The notes beneath the pieces were generated by a model. It saw only the letters and a program-made list of their open reading frames with translations, ran no database searches and was not told the origin of the DNA. Below, piece after piece: positions 34,274 to 43,385 of a stretch of DNA of 64,000 nt. Location: assembly GCF_013184545.1 (NCBI RefSeq), contig NZ_JAAOJA010000009.1, forward strand, positions 62,001 to 126,000, read 5' to 3'. Source of the DNA: Pseudomonas tumuqii (GTDB taxonomy: Bacteria > Pseudomonadota > Gammaproteobacteria > Pseudomonadales > Pseudomonadaceae). The first letter of the stretch is position 1, and every line of letters begins with the position of its first letter. A program made the translations under genes and the position numbers.

Positions 34274-35647
34274 TCAGTCGACTTCAGGCGCGCCGCTGGT
34301 CTTGTCCTTGCTCGAGGCGAACCTGAGCAGGTGGGTGCGCTCGACCAGGATGTACAGCGCGGCACCGGCGGCCAGGCCCCAGCCCGCGCCGTAGACGGCC
34401 AGGACCACGCCCATGGTGCCGGCGACACCGCGTTCGGTGTTGTTGTTGAGCTGTTCGAAACCCACCATCAGACAAATATAGCCGGTGAGAATCAGGGTCA
34501 AGGACAGGGCGATCGGCAGGACCGGCTGGAAGAAGCTCACCAGCGGCAGGGCGAACAGGGCGATGAAGCCGGTGATCCAGAAGGTCCCCGCGCCGCTGTA
34601 GATCGAGTCCATGGCCTTGCGCCCGTACTTGTAGCGCTCGGCCATGGTTGCGGCCACGGCGGTCCACAGCGGCCCGGCCAGGCCCGGATAAGGGGCGAAG
34701 AAGGCGTGCAGGGCGTTGCGCAGGGCGGTCACCAGGTGCACGCGGTCGATGTTGTTCTCGATTACTTCATCGGTGCGCAGCTCATCGGCGCGCTGCATCA
34801 GCGACTGGCCGACGATGATGTCGCCGAAGGCGATGATGTAGGCGATCACTGCCGTCGGCATGGCCAGGAGGAACACGTCCAGGCCGGGAAAGCCGACGTT
34901 GAACGGCAGGTAGTTCCACATCTCGGCGAAGGCCGGCGCGGTGATGCCGAAGCGCACGTCGGGCATCTTGTATTCGCCGACGGCGATGCCGATGAAGATG
35001 GCGATCAGCATGCCCGGTACCATGCCGTAGTTGACGATCTTGCGGGCGAAGGGCACGCGCTCGGTAAGGCCCTTGAACGACACCGAGAACATCAGGTAGA
35101 GGCAGATCAGGCTGCCCAGCACCAGGGAGATCGGCGTGTTGGCCAGGCGTCCGCCGCTGGAGATTTCGCCCATCAGCGCGGCGATGCCGGCGCCGATGAT
35201 GATCCCGCCTTTCATCGAGTTGGGAATGATCTTGACCAGGGTGCTGCCCAGGCGGGTGACGCCGAGCACCAGGAAGATCACGAACACCAGAAACTGCAGG
35301 GCGAACAGCGCCTGAATCGCCTGCGGGCCGGGCGTGAAATCACCCAGAAACAGCAGCACCACCGGGATGCCCGGGGTGATCCAGCCGGGCACCATGGGCA
35401 CCCCGAGCAGCGCCGGCAGCATGAAGCCGATGCCACACACCACCACATAGGCCAGAGCCACGTCGTAGGGCAGGCCGAGGTATTTTTCCAGCAGCGGAAT
35501 CATCGCCAGGCTGACCACGAACATGATCAGCGCCTGGAGCATTTCCGCGGTTTCCCAGCGGTAGTGGATAAACGGCAGGCGCACCTTGAACGGGCCGAGC
35601 GGCCAGTAAGGTTGTTCATCGCCGTCACGACGCTTGAAGACTTGCAT
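34274..35647 (-). CDS. NCS2-like / xanthine-uracil-type permease, substrate uncertain
   Basis: A 457-residue integral membrane protein with about twelve or more hydrophobic segments. It has 'NSMKGGIIIGAGIAALMGEI' and 'AMPTAVIAYIIAFGDIIVGQ' blocks and 'APYPGLAGPLWTAVAATMAE', reminiscent of nucleobase:cation symporter 2 and SulP-like folds. The position between FadE-like and acyl-CoA synthetase genes suggests it imports the acid that the cluster degrades (inference). The family assignment is approximate. Confidence 0.72.
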   Translation of the reverse strand: MQVFKRRDGDEQPYWPLGPFKVRLPFIHYRWETAEMLQALIMFVVSLAMIPLLEKYLGLPYDVALAYVVVCGIGFMLPALLGVPMVPGWITPGIPVVLLFLGDFTPGPQAIQALFALQFLVFVIFLVLGVTRLGSTLVKIIPNSMKGGIIIGAGIAALMGEISSGGRLANTPISLVLGSLICLYLMFSVSFKGLTERVPFARKIVNYGMVPGMLIAIFIGIAVGEYKMPDVRFGITAPAFAEMWNYLPFNVGFPGLDVFLLAMPTAVIAYIIAFGDIIVGQSLMQRADELRTDEVIENNIDRVHLVTALRNALHAFFAPYPGLAGPLWTAVAATMAERYKYGRKAMDSIYSGAGTFWITGFIALFALPLVSFFQPVLPIALSLTLILTGYICLMVGFEQLNNNTERGVAGTMGVVLAVYGAGWGLAAGAALYILVERTHLLRFASSKDKTSGAPEVD

Positions 35648-35709
35648 GAGGTTGCTCCGTCGGCCGCCTGGGCCGGTTATTGTTGTTGTGCAAACGGGGT
35701 TATCGACCC

Positions 35710-35734
35710 GTAGCCCGGATGCAATCCGGGCTAC
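35710..35734. repeat. Compact REP hairpin
   Basis: GTAGCCCGGAT, loop GCA, ATCCGGGCTAC is a perfect 11-base stem between the acyl-CoA synthetase stop and the permease start. The same unit, split by about 43 bp, follows ispA at 10559. Confidence 0.85.
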
Positions 35735-35759
35735 GGGGCTGGGCGAGTGGTTTTATCGA

Positions 35760-37382
35760 TCAGAGCGCCTTGGCCATGTCGCGCAGGACGAACTTCTGGA
35801 TCTTGCCGGTGCTGGTCTTCGGCAACTGGGTGAAGACCACGGTTTTCGGCACCTTGAAGCCGGCCAGGTGTTCGCGGCAGAAGCCGATGATGTCGGCCTC
35901 GCGGGTGCTCTGCTGGTCGACCTTGAGGGTGATGAAGGCGCAGGGCGTTTCGCCCCACTTCTCGTCGGGGCGGGCGACCACGGCCGCTTCCAGCACCGCC
36001 GGGTGGCGGTAGAGCACGGCTTCCACTTCGATGGTGGAGATGTTCTCGCCGCCGGAGATGATGATGTCTTTCAGGCGATCCTTGATTTCCACGTAGCCAT
36101 CGGGGTGACACACGGCCAGGTCACCGGTGTGGAACCAGCCGCCCTCGAAGGCCTCGGCGGTGGCGCTGGGGTTCTTCAGGTAGCCCTTCATCACGGTGTT
36201 GCCGCGCATGAAGATCTCGCCGATGGTCTCGCCATCGCGCGGGGTCGGCTCCAGGGTTTTCGGATCGCCGACCATCAGCCCTTCCAGGGTCGGGTAGCGC
36301 ACGCCCTGGCGCGACTTGATCTGCGCCCGCTGCTCCAGCGGCAGCTCATCCCATTCGGCATGCCAGGCGCACACGGTGACCGGGCCGTAGACTTCGGTCA
36401 GGCCGTAGACGTGGGTGACCTTGATGCCCATCTCCTCGACCGCGCCTATCACCTTGGCCGGCGGCGCCGCGCCGGCCACCATGGCATTGACCGGGTGCTC
36501 GATGGCCGCCTTGGCCGACTCGGGCATGTTGACCAGGGCGTTGAGCACGATCGGCGCGCCGCACAGGTGGCTGACCTTGTGCTCGCGGATCAGGTGGAGG
36601 ATTTTCTGCGGATCGACGCGACGCAGGAACACATGCGCGCCGGCCAGGGCGGTGATGGTCCAGGGGTAGCACCAGCCGTTGCAGTGGAACATCGGCAGGG
36701 TCCAGAGGTACACCGGGTGGTGGCCCATGGCCCAGGTCATCTGGTTGCCCAGCGAGTTGAGGTAGGCGCCGCGGTGGTGGTAGACCACGCCCTTGGGGTT
36801 GCCGGTGGTGCCGGAGGTGTAGTTGAGGCTGATCGCCTGCCATTCGTCATCCGGCCATTGCCAGGCGAAGTGCGGATCGCCTTCGGCCAGCAGGGCCTCG
36901 TAGTCGAGGTCGCTGACCGCCTGGCCCTCGCCGTATTCCGGGTCGTCGACGTCGATCACCAGCGGCGGGTGGTCGAGCATGCCGACGGCGGCGTGGATCA
37001 CTTCATGGAACTCGCGGTCGGTGATCAGCACCTTGGCTTCGCCGTGCTGCAGCATGAAGGCGATGGCCTCGGCGTCCAGGCGCACGTTGAGCGGGTTGAG
37101 CACCGCGCCGATCATCGGCACGCCGAAATGCGCTTCGAGCATCGCCGGGGTATTGGGCAGCATCAGCGCCACCGTGTCGCCCGGGCCGATGCCGCGGCCG
37201 GCCAGGGCCGACGCCAGGCGCCGGCAACGGGCATAGGTCTCGGCCCAGTCGCGGCGAATCGAACCATGGATCACCGCCGGGTAGTGCGGGTAGACGCTGG
37301 CGGTGCGCTCGAGAAAGCTCAGCGGGGAAAGGGCGATGTGGTTGACGGCGGCAGGCGCAAGGCCCTGTTCGTAGATCGACAT
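35760..37382 (-). CDS. AMP-dependent acyl-CoA synthetase (AlkK-like subfamily)
   Basis: A 540-residue ligase that would activate a medium-chain or branched acid. Signature blocks are 'LNYTSGTTGNPKGVVYHHRG' (P-loop), 'VTHVYGLTEVYGPVTVCAWH', 'GWFHTGDLAVCHPDGYVEIK' with 'DRLKDIIISGGENISTIEVE', and the catalytic lysine at 'LPKTSTGKIQKFVLRD'. The start MSIYEQGL is preferred; MGTRMSIY four codons earlier is equally possible. It is first in the synthetase-permease-dehydrogenase unit and divergent from a histidine kinase/FixJ pair, which probably controls it. Confidence 0.93.
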   Translation of the reverse strand: MSIYEQGLAPAAVNHIALSPLSFLERTASVYPHYPAVIHGSIRRDWAETYARCRRLASALAGRGIGPGDTVALMLPNTPAMLEAHFGVPMIGAVLNPLNVRLDAEAIAFMLQHGEAKVLITDREFHEVIHAAVGMLDHPPLVIDVDDPEYGEGQAVSDLDYEALLAEGDPHFAWQWPDDEWQAISLNYTSGTTGNPKGVVYHHRGAYLNSLGNQMTWAMGHHPVYLWTLPMFHCNGWCYPWTITALAGAHVFLRRVDPQKILHLIREHKVSHLCGAPIVLNALVNMPESAKAAIEHPVNAMVAGAAPPAKVIGAVEEMGIKVTHVYGLTEVYGPVTVCAWHAEWDELPLEQRAQIKSRQGVRYPTLEGLMVGDPKTLEPTPRDGETIGEIFMRGNTVMKGYLKNPSATAEAFEGGWFHTGDLAVCHPDGYVEIKDRLKDIIISGGENISTIEVEAVLYRHPAVLEAAVVARPDEKWGETPCAFITLKVDQQSTREADIIGFCREHLAGFKVPKTVVFTQLPKTSTGKIQKFVLRDMAKAL

Positions 37383-37459
37383 GCGGGTACCCATGGCAGA
37401 TTGTTTGCTCTTGTAGTGCCTGTTCGACGGGCGAACAGGCGCTTGCTGTTGCAACTGGG

Positions 37460-37525
37460 GGCTATTTATATATTCGCCTAGTAAAATATGGAAGTTAAAC
37501 CATAGTTCTATAGTATGTTTGCTAG
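37460..37525. promoter_or_regulatory. AT-rich divergent promoter region with short dyad
   Basis: In the 256 bp gap between the divergent acyl-CoA synthetase and histidine kinase genes this stretch is strikingly AT-rich (TTTATATATTCGCC, TAAAATATGG), unlike the GC-rich surroundings, and contains CATAGTTCTATAGTATG with short inverted ends. It is a natural site for both promoters and for binding of the neighbouring response regulator; the exact elements cannot be assigned. Confidence 0.4.
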
Positions 37526-37638
37526 ATGCCTTGATCGGATATAGGCCTTGGTCGCTTTGCATTCCGCGCGCGTTGCCCCGATGCTCGCGGCTGGTCAACA
37601 CACGCCTGCGGGCAGCCCGCTGCGAGGAAGCAGATTCG

Positions 37639-39936
37639 ATGAGTGAAATCCGCGTGCAGTTGCACAGCTGGCTGGCGTTGCAGCGCGAGGCGCTGCCCCT
37701 GGCGGTGCGCGCCGATGCCTTGCGCCGCACCCTGCACGCCTGTCCCGAAGTGCGTCAGGCGTTCTTTCTCGGCTGGCAGCCAGGCACCGGCATCTACAGC
37801 CATGAAGGCAGCGCCCCGCACCTGCCGCCGGGTTTTGGCGATCCCCTGCAGGCCAGCGATCAGTTGTTGTTCGAGGCGCTGGCGCAGCAGCCGCGCCTGG
37901 ATCTGGCCGAGTTGCGCGGGTTGCCCTGCTGGCTGGCCGGCCGAGTGCGCCGCGCCGCCCTCAGTCACGGCCAGGTGCTGGCCCTGGAGCTGGACGAGGG
38001 GCGCCCCGGTTTGCTGCTGATCGAACTGCAGGAGGGTGTCAGCCTCGATTGGCTCGGCTTCATCCACGAGCTGCTGCTGGCCCTGCTGGCCAGCCTGCCG
38101 GCGCAGACGCGCGGCCACGCCCTGCTCGGCGCCGACCCGCAGCCGAGTCTGCTACTGGATGGGCAGGCGCAGCCGCTGCAATTGAATGCGGCCATGCTCG
38201 AGCTGCTCGGCGAACGGCCGTTGCCGGCGGTGGCGGCGTTGCTGCCGGTCAACGCGGCGCAGCTGGTGCGCGCCTGCCTGCAGCAGGATCGGGCGATCGA
38301 GGAAGTCGAGGCGCAGGTCGACGGGCAGATCCTGATCTGGTTGTTCGTGCCCGATCCCCTCGCTCAGCGGGTGCTGGCCCGTTGTCGCTTGGCCACCGCC
38401 CAGGTTCGCGCCGAGCGCGAGGCGGCCAAGGCCAGCCGCCTGTATCGCCTGATCACCGAAAACACCACCGACCTGATTTCCCGCCATACCCCGGACGGGC
38501 GCTTCCTCGATGCCTCGCCGGCCAGCTGGACGCTGCTCGGCTACTGGCCCGAGGAGCTGCGCGGCACCCTGGTGCAGGCGCTGTTCCATCGCCAGGATCA
38601 GGCCCAGCTGGTGCAGAGCACCCGCGAAGCGCTGGAGCAGGATGGCTATCACACCATGACCTTCCGCATTGCCCACCGCGATGGGCACTACCTGTGGTTC
38701 GAGACCGCCAGCCGGGCGATCCGCGAGACCTACACCGGTGCGGTGGTGGAAGTGGTCAGCGTGTCGCGCGACATCACCGCGCGGGTGCAGGCCGAGGAGA
38801 ACAAGCGGCGTTTGGCCGAAGTGGTCGAGGCCAACACCGACCTGGTGCTGTTCATCGACCCGGCCGGGCGCCTGACCTACCTCAACCCGGCGGCCCGGCA
38901 TGCCCTGAATATCGCCGCAGAGCAGCCGCTGCCGGCGCTGGATGCGCTGCTCGCCGAAGACGATTTGCAGCAATTGCAGGCCCAGGGCTGGGCCACCGCC
39001 GATAGCCGTGGCGTGTGGAGCGCCGAGGTGCGCCTGCGGCCGCTGGGGCCGCGCGCGCCCTTGCTGGTTTCGCTGGTGCTGCTGGCCCATCGCGGCAGTG
39101 GCGGCGAGCATTACTATTCGCTGGTGGCCCGCGACATGACCGAGCGCGAATTGCGCGAGGCCCAGCAGCGCCACCACCAGGACGAACTGGCGCACACCGC
39201 GCGGCTGGTCACCCTCGGCGAGCTGGCGTCGGGGATCGCCCACGAGATCAACCAGCCGCTGGCGGCGGTGGTCAACTACGCCAGCGCCAGCCAGCGCTAC
39301 CTCAGGGCCCTGGGCACTAATCCGCAGGCGGCAGGCAAGGTCGCCCAGGGCCTGGAACGCATCACCGCACACGCCAACCACGCCGCCGAGGTGATCAAAC
39401 GGCTGCGCGCCTTCCTGCGCAAGGGCCAGCGGCGTACCCAGGCCCTGGATATCGCCCAGGTGGCCCGCGAGGCGATGCGTCTGTGTCAGTGGGAGGCGAG
39501 CAACTGGCAGGTGAATATCGTCGAGCAACTGGCGGATAATCTGCCGCCGGTCTACGCCGACCGGGTGCTGCTCGAGCAGGTGCTGCTCAACCTGCTGCGC
39601 AACGCCATCGACGCCAACCGCGAAGCCCATCCGGGCCAGCCCTCGCGCATCGAACTGAGCGCCGGCGAGCGTGACGGCCAGTTGTGCGTCTGGGTCAGTG
39701 ACCAGGGCCCGGGCGTGGAGGCGACGCAGTTGCAGCATATCTTCACCCCGTTCTACACCAGCAAGGCGGAAGGCCTGGGCCTGGGGCTGTCGATGAGCCG
39801 CAGCATTATCGAAGGCTTCGGGGGCGCCCTGGAGGCTCATCCAGGCCCGGCGGGCGGGCTCTGCCTGGAATGTCGGCTGCCGCTGGGGCGGGTTGACGAG
39901 GCCGCGAACGAGAACGACACGAGGAGCGAAGGATGA
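37639..39936 (+). CDS. PAS-domain sensor histidine kinase
   Basis: A 765-residue cytosolic-looking kinase without clear membrane segments. Residues 1-260 form a domain I do not recognise. Two PAS domains follow at about 265-385 ('LITENTTDLISRHTPDGRFL') and 390-505. The HisKA phospho-acceptor is H535 in 'LGELASGIAHEINQPLAAVV', and the ATPase domain has N-box 'NLLRNAIDAN', G1 'DQGPGV' and G2 'GLGLGLSMSR'. The type is FixL/TodS-like. ATG 39639-class alternatives were not needed: GAGGAAG lies eight bases before ATG 37639. It overlaps the FixJ-like regulator by ATGA, and is divergent from the fatty-acid operon. Confidence 0.93.
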   Translation: MSEIRVQLHSWLALQREALPLAVRADALRRTLHACPEVRQAFFLGWQPGTGIYSHEGSAPHLPPGFGDPLQASDQLLFEALAQQPRLDLAELRGLPCWLAGRVRRAALSHGQVLALELDEGRPGLLLIELQEGVSLDWLGFIHELLLALLASLPAQTRGHALLGADPQPSLLLDGQAQPLQLNAAMLELLGERPLPAVAALLPVNAAQLVRACLQQDRAIEEVEAQVDGQILIWLFVPDPLAQRVLARCRLATAQVRAEREAAKASRLYRLITENTTDLISRHTPDGRFLDASPASWTLLGYWPEELRGTLVQALFHRQDQAQLVQSTREALEQDGYHTMTFRIAHRDGHYLWFETASRAIRETYTGAVVEVVSVSRDITARVQAEENKRRLAEVVEANTDLVLFIDPAGRLTYLNPAARHALNIAAEQPLPALDALLAEDDLQQLQAQGWATADSRGVWSAEVRLRPLGPRAPLLVSLVLLAHRGSGGEHYYSLVARDMTERELREAQQRHHQDELAHTARLVTLGELASGIAHEINQPLAAVVNYASASQRYLRALGTNPQAAGKVAQGLERITAHANHAAEVIKRLRAFLRKGQRRTQALDIAQVAREAMRLCQWEASNWQVNIVEQLADNLPPVYADRVLLEQVLLNLLRNAIDANREAHPGQPSRIELSAGERDGQLCVWVSDQGPGVEATQLQHIFTPFYTSKAEGLGLGLSMSRSIIEGFGGALEAHPGPAGGLCLECRLPLGRVDEAANENDTRSEG

Positions 39937-40580
39937 GCGGGCAAGCGCAACAACAGGTGTATGTGGTCGATGATGACCAGGGCATGCTCGACTCCACCGT
40001 CTGGCTGCTGGAGTCGGTGGGGCTCAAGGCCTTGCCCTTTACCAGCGGCCGGGCGTTTCTCGAGGCCTGTGCGGCCGAGACCCGCGGCTGTGTGTTGCTG
40101 GACGTGCGCATGCCCGGCATGGGTGGCTTGAATGTGCAGGAAGCCCTGCGCGAGCGCGGCATCGACATGCCGATCATCTTCGTCAGTGGCCATGCCGATG
40201 TGCCGATCGTGGTGCGCGCCTTTCGCGCCGGCGCGGTGGACTTTATCGAGAAACCCTACAACGAGCAGTTGCTGCTCGACAGCGTGCAGCAGGCGTTGAG
40301 TCGGCCGTCGGCGACCCCGGCGGTGGATCAGCGCCTGCAGGCGGTGCAGGCGCGCCTGGCCAGCCTCACCCCGCGCGAGCGCGATGTGCTGCTGCCGCTG
40401 GTGTGCGGTTACACCAATCGGCAAGTGGCCGAACAGCTGGAAATCAGCGTCAAGACCGTCGACCTCTACCGTTCGCGGGTGATGAAGCGCATGCAGGCCG
40501 AGACCCTCGCCGATCTGGTCGGCATGGCCATCGCCGCCGGCCTGGTGGACGCCCTGCAGCTGCGCGAGCCATCGAGCTAG
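39933..40580 (+). CDS. FixJ-type response regulator (LuxR output domain)
   Basis: A 215-residue regulator. The receiver has the acidic pocket VVDDD (13-15), phospho-acceptor D57 in 'VLLDVRMPGMGG', and K in 'FIEKPYNEQLLLD'. The C-terminal LuxR helix-turn-helix is 'LTPRERDVLLPLVCGYTNRQ' and 'LEISVKTVDLYRSRVMKRM'. It overlaps the kinase gene, so the two are a cognate pair. The likely target is the adjacent divergent acyl-CoA synthetase operon (inference). Confidence 0.95.
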   Translation: MSGQAQQQVYVVDDDQGMLDSTVWLLESVGLKALPFTSGRAFLEACAAETRGCVLLDVRMPGMGGLNVQEALRERGIDMPIIFVSGHADVPIVVRAFRAGAVDFIEKPYNEQLLLDSVQQALSRPSATPAVDQRLQAVQARLASLTPRERDVLLPLVCGYTNRQVAEQLEISVKTVDLYRSRVMKRMQAETLADLVGMAIAAGLVDALQLREPSS

Positions 40581-40694
40581 CAGTCGTTTGCCCGATCTAC
40601 GGTCTGAGCTGGCTGCTGGTAAATTGCTATCATGCGCTTTTGCTGGCCCTTGTCTCGCTGCCGGCCGGTATTGGTAACCCCTTCGAGTTGTTCC

Positions 40695-43346
40695 ATGATC
40701 CTGAAATTTATCGAGAGCGCGGCTCTGCTGATCGCGCTGTGCTGGCTGCACGCCCTGAATATGCGGCATGTCCAGCCGCAACTGTTGCGCCAGCTGCTTG
40801 CCGGCGGCCTGTTCGGGGCTATCTGCGTGGTCGGCATGCTGGCGCCGTTCACCCTCCACGAGGGGCTGATCTTCGATGCGCGCAGCGTGGTGCTGAGCAT
40901 GGCCGGCCTGTTCGGCGGCCCGCTGGTGGCGGCCATCGCCGGGCTGATGGCCGGTGCCTATCGACTCTGGCTGGGTGGCGTGGGGGTCGTTCCGGGCCTG
41001 CTCAATATCCTCATGCCGGTGCTGCTGGGCCTGGCCTATCGGGCGGCCTGCCAACGCAACTGGCTGCGCATCGGCGCCTGGCAGCTGCTGCTGTTCGGTG
41101 CGCTGGTACACCTGTTGCTGGTGCTGAGCCTGAGCCTGTTGCCCGCCCAGGATTTCAGCCAGGCGTTGCAGCAGGTGGTCGTGCCGATTTTTCTGGTCTT
41201 GACGCCGGCCACCCTGCTGCTGGGGCTGCTGTTGCAGGATATCTACCAGCAGGCCAGCGATCGCCAGGCCCTGCGCGAGAGCGAGGCGCGCCTGCGGGCG
41301 ATCAGCGAGGCCAGCCCGGACCTGACCCTGGTGCTGGACGAGGAGGGGCGCTACCTGGAGGTGATGGCCCCCGACCCACAGCTGCTCTATGGCGGCGGTG
41401 AGGGCCTGGTCGGCAAGCGCCTGGCCGATGTGCTGTCGGTGGGTCAGGTGGAGCGCTTCATGGCCTTCATTGCCCGCACCCTGGCCAGCGACAGCCCGCA
41501 GACCCTGGAATACGGCATGCGCACGCCCTCCGGCCACCGGATGTTCGAGGGGCGCGCCAGGCGCCTGGATACGCCGCTGCAGGGCAAGCGGGCGGTGGTG
41601 TTCATCGCCCGTGATATTACCGATCGGGTCAATCTGGAGCTGGATCGGCGGATTGCCGCGATTGCCTTCGAGTCCCAGCAGGGCATGCTGATCACCGATG
41701 CCAGCACGCGGATCCTCAAGGTCAACCGCGCCTTCAGCCAGATCAGCGGCTACAGCGCCGCCGAAGCCATCGGCCAGACCACCCAGATGCTCAGCTCCGG
41801 GCGTCATGGCCCGGAGTTCTATCAGGCCATGTGGGAGACCCTGATCGAGACGGGCATCTGGGAAGGGGAGATCTGGAACCGGCGCAAGAGTGGCGAAGTC
41901 TTTCCCGAGTGGCTGGCCATCAGTGCGGTGCGTGATGAGCGCGGGCGGGTCAGCAACTACGTGGCTTCGTTGACCGATATCAGCGAGCGCAAGTCCGCCG
42001 AGGAGAAGATCAAGCACCTGGCGTTCTACGACGCCCTCACCGGCCTGCCCAATCGGCGCCTGCTGCGCGACCGCCTGCAGCAGGCGCGGGCGATGAGCCG
42101 GCGCAACGGCCAGCATGCCGCGCTGGTGTTTCTCGACCTCGACAACTTCAAGAATGTTAACGACCTGTATGGCCATCAGGTCGGTGACGAGCTGCTGTGC
42201 CAGGTTGCCGAGCGCTTGCGCCATAGCCTGCGTGAGCGCGATACCGTGGCCCGCCTGGGGGGCGACGAGTTCGTCGTCATGCTCGAAGGGCTGGAGAGCC
42301 GTGCCGAGGAAGCCGCCTCCCAGGTCGAACACCTGGGCGCCAAGGTGCTCGACGCCCTGCGCCAGCCCTATCTGGCCGGCGGGCACAGCCTGTTCAGCAG
42401 CGCCAGCCTGGGCGTGGTGCTGTTCAACGACGATCAGCATTCGGTGGATGAACTGATGCAGCGCGCCGACCTGTCGATGTATACGGCCAAGGCCGCGGGC
42501 AAGAACGCCCTGAGTTTTTACGACCCGCAGATGCAGGAGGCGGTCAGCGCCCGCCTGCAGCTGGAAGCAGATATGCGCCGGGGGCTGCAGAGCGGCGAAT
42601 TCCTCCTGTATCTGCAGCCGCAGCTGGACCAACTGGGGCGCCTGAACGGTGCCGAGGCGCTGGTGCGCTGGCAGCATCCGCGGCGTGGCCTGCTCGGGCC
42701 TGGCGCCTTCATCACCATCGCCGAGCGCTGCGGGCTGATCGAAAGCCTGGATATGCAGGTGCTCGGCGCCGCCTGCGAGTTGCTCGCGCAGTGGGCGCAA
42801 CAGCCGTATAGCGCCGGCTTGAGCCTGTCGGTGAATCTCAGTGCGCGCCTGCTCTATCAGGCGGACTTTGTCGAGGCGCTGCAACAGACCCTGCAACGTA
42901 GCGGAGCCAACCCCCTGCGCCTCAAGCTGGAGCTGACCGAGTCATTGCTGCTGACCGACATGGACGAAGCCATAGTGCGCATGCAGACCCTGCGAGACAT
43001 GGGCATCCGTTTCTCCATCGATGACTTCGGTACGGGCTATTCGTCCATGGCCTATCTGCAGCAGTTGCCGCTGGATCAGCTGAAGATCGATCAGTCGTTC
43101 ATTCGTGAGTTGCCGGGCAATCCCAGCAGCCTGGCCATCGTGCGCGCGATCATCGCCCTGGCGCAAAGCCTCAAGCTGGAGGTGATTGCCGAAGGCGTGG
43201 AAACCCTGGCCCAGCGCGACAGCCTGCTGAGCAATGGCTGTCTGCATTACCAGGGCTACTTTTTTGCCCGGCCCATGGCCGTGGCGGATTTTGCCGCGTC
43301 CGATCTGTTGCGGCCCAGGCTTGAAGGGACTGCATCTAAGGCTTGA
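40695..43346 (+). CDS. 5TM sensor, PAS-PAS-GGDEF-EAL protein
   Basis: An 883-residue membrane c-di-GMP enzyme. Residues 1-190 are hydrophobic with the LytS-like 5TM pattern ('LIFDARSVVLSMAGLFGGPL', then 'GAYRLWLGG'). Two PAS domains follow at about 200-315 and 317-435. The GGDEF domain has RLGGDEFVVMLEG at about 520, so the cyclase site looks intact, and the EAL domain has GAEALVRWQHP and 'IDDFGTGYSSMAYL', so the phosphodiesterase site also looks intact. ATG 40695 with GAG seven bases upstream is the start; the frame extends 21 codons further without a good site. It is 115 bp after the FixJ-type gene. Confidence 0.93.
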   Translation: MILKFIESAALLIALCWLHALNMRHVQPQLLRQLLAGGLFGAICVVGMLAPFTLHEGLIFDARSVVLSMAGLFGGPLVAAIAGLMAGAYRLWLGGVGVVPGLLNILMPVLLGLAYRAACQRNWLRIGAWQLLLFGALVHLLLVLSLSLLPAQDFSQALQQVVVPIFLVLTPATLLLGLLLQDIYQQASDRQALRESEARLRAISEASPDLTLVLDEEGRYLEVMAPDPQLLYGGGEGLVGKRLADVLSVGQVERFMAFIARTLASDSPQTLEYGMRTPSGHRMFEGRARRLDTPLQGKRAVVFIARDITDRVNLELDRRIAAIAFESQQGMLITDASTRILKVNRAFSQISGYSAAEAIGQTTQMLSSGRHGPEFYQAMWETLIETGIWEGEIWNRRKSGEVFPEWLAISAVRDERGRVSNYVASLTDISERKSAEEKIKHLAFYDALTGLPNRRLLRDRLQQARAMSRRNGQHAALVFLDLDNFKNVNDLYGHQVGDELLCQVAERLRHSLRERDTVARLGGDEFVVMLEGLESRAEEAASQVEHLGAKVLDALRQPYLAGGHSLFSSASLGVVLFNDDQHSVDELMQRADLSMYTAKAAGKNALSFYDPQMQEAVSARLQLEADMRRGLQSGEFLLYLQPQLDQLGRLNGAEALVRWQHPRRGLLGPGAFITIAERCGLIESLDMQVLGAACELLAQWAQQPYSAGLSLSVNLSARLLYQADFVEALQQTLQRSGANPLRLKLELTESLLLTDMDEAIVRMQTLRDMGIRFSIDDFGTGYSSMAYLQQLPLDQLKIDQSFIRELPGNPSSLAIVRAIIALAQSLKLEVIAEGVETLAQRDSLLSNGCLHYQGYFFARPMAVADFAASDLLRPRLEGTASKA

Positions 43347-43385
43347 AAACGGTGTCAGCCGTTTGCCTGAGGCGAGGGCTCAGGC
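43347..43385. terminator. Two small hairpins between convergent GGDEF-EAL genes
   Basis: AAACGG / CCGTTT (43347-43364) and GCCTGAG / CTCAGGC (43365-43385) lie back to back in the 33 bp gap and reach the stop of the minus-strand gene. T tracts are weak, so bidirectional termination is only likely. Confidence 0.4.

Noticed and set aside
37383..37730. N-terminal extension of the acyl-CoA synthetase
   Set aside because: It crosses an AT-rich promoter-like gap and the divergent kinase start; homologues begin near MSIYEQG.
38152..39840. Minus-strand ORF of 562 codons opposite the histidine kinase
   Set aside because: No domain recognised, and the plus-strand frame carries clear PAS, HisKA and ATPase motifs throughout.
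39837..42896. Minus-strand open frame of over 1000 codons across the FixJ and GGDEF-EAL genes
   Set aside because: Composition is dominated by Gln, His, Ala and Arg, as expected from antisense of GC-rich genes; the plus strand holds intact, motif-complete proteins.
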